A stretch of DNA of 64,000 nucleotides from Alloascoidea africana (taxonomy: Eukaryota > Ascomycota > Alloascoideomycetes > Alloascoideales > Alloascoideaceae): assembly GCA_030581615.1 (NCBI GenBank), contig JAKTTT010000021.1, forward strand, positions 62,001 to 126,000. The letters run 5' to 3'. Positions 62,886 through 64,000 of the stretch are shown one piece after another. Numbering within the stretch: the first letter of the stretch is position 1; each line of letters starts with the position of its first letter. A model generated the notes under the pieces. That model saw nothing but the letters and a program-made list of their open reading frames with translations, searched no databases and was not told the origin of the DNA. A program made the translations under genes and the position numbers.

Positions 62886-64000
62886 ATGTATCCAGAAGCC
62901 ATTGAAAAGCATCTAATGCCCAAAAACCAGTCTGTGCTGAGCCATTTCTTCAAACCAGCTTCAAAGCCTCCAGAACTTTCTCTGGAACCTCAAAAGAAGA
63001 GCTCTACAACTCCAGTTACCATAACTGTGGACACAACTGACTCTGATATCGAAAGGGGCATCGACTTGGATATAGACTTTGACATTGATGATGGAGATGA
63101 GCCAGAAAGTTCAGTTGATATACATAATCACTTGCAAAAGGGGCATGGCAAGGGCTCTTCTCCAAAGTTGATAGAGCCCAATTCACGACCTAAACTTCAA
63201 AATTTCAGTTTTGGAAGCAGCTCTCTGTCTTCTTCAGAACCCAAGTCACAATTACGCGACAAATTCGTAAACACTCTGAAATTTCCAGCAAATTCAAGCA
63301 TTTTGAAACGGAAAAGGTCAGGGGTTGACAATTCGGAGACTGTTGAAGCGGATTCTGATGTTGAAGAAGAGCCAAAGGCCAAGTCTAGCAAAAAGTCAAA
63401 GACAAACTCAAAACGAGCCTCTAAAATGACACCACTTGAAGAGCAATTGGTTCAGTTGAAGCGAGACCACTTGGATACAATTCTTGCTGTTCAGGTTGGA
63501 TATAAATACAAGTTTTATGGAACAGATGCTGTTATAGCTTCTCGAGTTTTGCACATTATGCTGATACCCGGCAAGTTGCAAATAGTTCCTGGTCAGCCTG
63601 CAACTTATAACGGTTCAGCCTTGAATCCGAATTCCTCAAACATCCGGTTCACGCCCAACGACTCAAATTATGACAGGTTCGCATACTGCAGCGTACCAGA
63701 TATCAAAATCAACGTGCACATTCGTCGTTTGATTGATGAAGGTTACAAAGTTGGCATAGTACAGCAGACCGAAGTCGCTGCAATTAAAGCCCAGGGCTCT
63801 AATCGTAACAGTGTATTTGAGCGGAAAGTGACTGAAGTTTTCACAAAGGCAACTTACATTGACTATGAGGAAGTAGGAAACAGCAATAGCGACATGGGAA
63901 TGAACCATAATCCTTTTCTCATTTGTCTTTTTGAACAAGAGGATGATTCAGACATCAGTTTTGTGGCCGTTCAGCCCACCACTGGAACGATTCTTTACGA
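62886..64000 (+). CDS. MSH3: DNA mismatch repair protein Msh3, 5' part
   Basis: Msh3 pairs with Msh2 (MutS-beta) to recognise insertion/deletion loops. The ATG is at 62886 (MYPEAIEKHLMPKNQ) and the frame is open to the window end (371 codons). A PCNA-interacting PIP box (QSVLSHFF) starts near residue 15. An acidic and Ser-rich linker follows, then a Lys-rich likely NLS (KAKSSKKSKTNSKR). MutS domain I begins with TPLEEQLVQLKRDHLDTILAVQVGYKYKFYGTDA, including the YKYKFYG motif typical of Msh3 rather than the Phe-x-Glu mismatch motif of Msh6. HIRRLIDEGYKVGIVQQTE and FERKVTEVFTKATYI continue the domain. The remainder lies beyond the window. Confidence 0.95.
   Translation, partial: MYPEAIEKHLMPKNQSVLSHFFKPASKPPELSLEPQKKSSTTPVTITVDTTDSDIERGIDLDIDFDIDDGDEPESSVDIHNHLQKGHGKGSSPKLIEPNSRPKLQNFSFGSSSLSSSEPKSQLRDKFVNTLKFPANSSILKRKRSGVDNSETVEADSDVEEEPKAKSSKKSKTNSKRASKMTPLEEQLVQLKRDHLDTILAVQVGYKYKFYGTDAVIASRVLHIMLIPGKLQIVPGQPATYNGSALNPNSSNIRFTPNDSNYDRFAYCSVPDIKINVHIRRLIDEGYKVGIVQQTEVAAIKAQGSNRNSVFERKVTEVFTKATYIDYEEVGNSNSDMGMNHNPFLICLFEQEDDSDISFVAVQPTTGTILY

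Overview
This window looks like chromosomal DNA of a budding yeast (Saccharomycotina) from an intron-bearing, early-diverging lineage. Every recognisable protein is a fungal housekeeping family. Introns are short (about 55-80 nt, a few longer) with GTAWGT-like donors and TACTAAC/CTAAC-like branch points, and many genes carry 1-4 of them, far more than in Saccharomyces. CTG encodes leucine at conserved leucine positions of fumarase and pyruvate dehydrogenase E1-alpha, so this is not a CUG-Ser species. The exact genus cannot be read by eye.

Layout, left arm (1-34.6 kb, gene-dense): the 3' part of a YTH-domain m6A reader; NCS1/frequenin (-) divergent from TFIIH subunit TFB1 (+); FYVE-RING ligase PIB1 (-) and the CENP-O/Mcm21 kinetochore subunit (-); an F-BAR/DEP/RhoGAP protein of the Rgd2 type (+); 6-phosphogluconate dehydrogenase GND1 (+, four introns including a 5-nt micro-exon); sorting nexin SNX4 (+); PUF-like ribosome assembly factor NOP9 (+); an MRP8-like protein (-); NAD(P)H-hydrate dehydratase NNR2 (-) divergent from cytochrome b5 reductase MCR1 (+); Rab geranylgeranyltransferase alpha BET4 (-) divergent from the checkpoint protein MAD2 (+); endocytic scaffold EDE1 (-) divergent from fumarase FUM1 (+); and a four-helix membrane protein of unknown function (+).

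Middle (34.6-50.2 kb): about 15.5 kb with only one persuasive gene, a Ser/His/Asn-rich orphan at 40.25-41.9 kb. It has a TATA box and unusually large GC-rich palindromes upstream, and about 8 kb of non-coding sequence downstream. No RNA gene, transposon or repeat array was recognised here. It is the part most worth experimental follow-up, as a candidate regional centromere or a large regulatory landscape.

Right arm (50.2-64 kb): an F-box/LRR protein (-), the 2,156-residue spliceosomal helicase BRR2 (-, no intron), pyruvate dehydrogenase E1-alpha PDA1 (+), a CYSTM tail-anchored small protein (+), argininosuccinate synthase ARG1 (-, with a Gcn4 site and TATA box) divergent from the 5' part of mismatch-repair gene MSH3 (+, with a PIP box), which runs off the window.

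Neighbouring genes have unrelated functions, as is usual in yeasts. Recurrent regulatory themes are Reb1-type TTACCCG sites in three divergent promoters and Cbf1-type TCACGTGA sites in two. Main sequence oddities are the GND1 micro-exon, two GC-AG introns in the adjacent divergent genes NNR2 and MCR1, the BET4 intron that starts within nine bases of the ATG, the very GC-rich MCM21 gene, and hexamer microsatellites inside introns and coding regions between about 6.8 and 15.5 kb.
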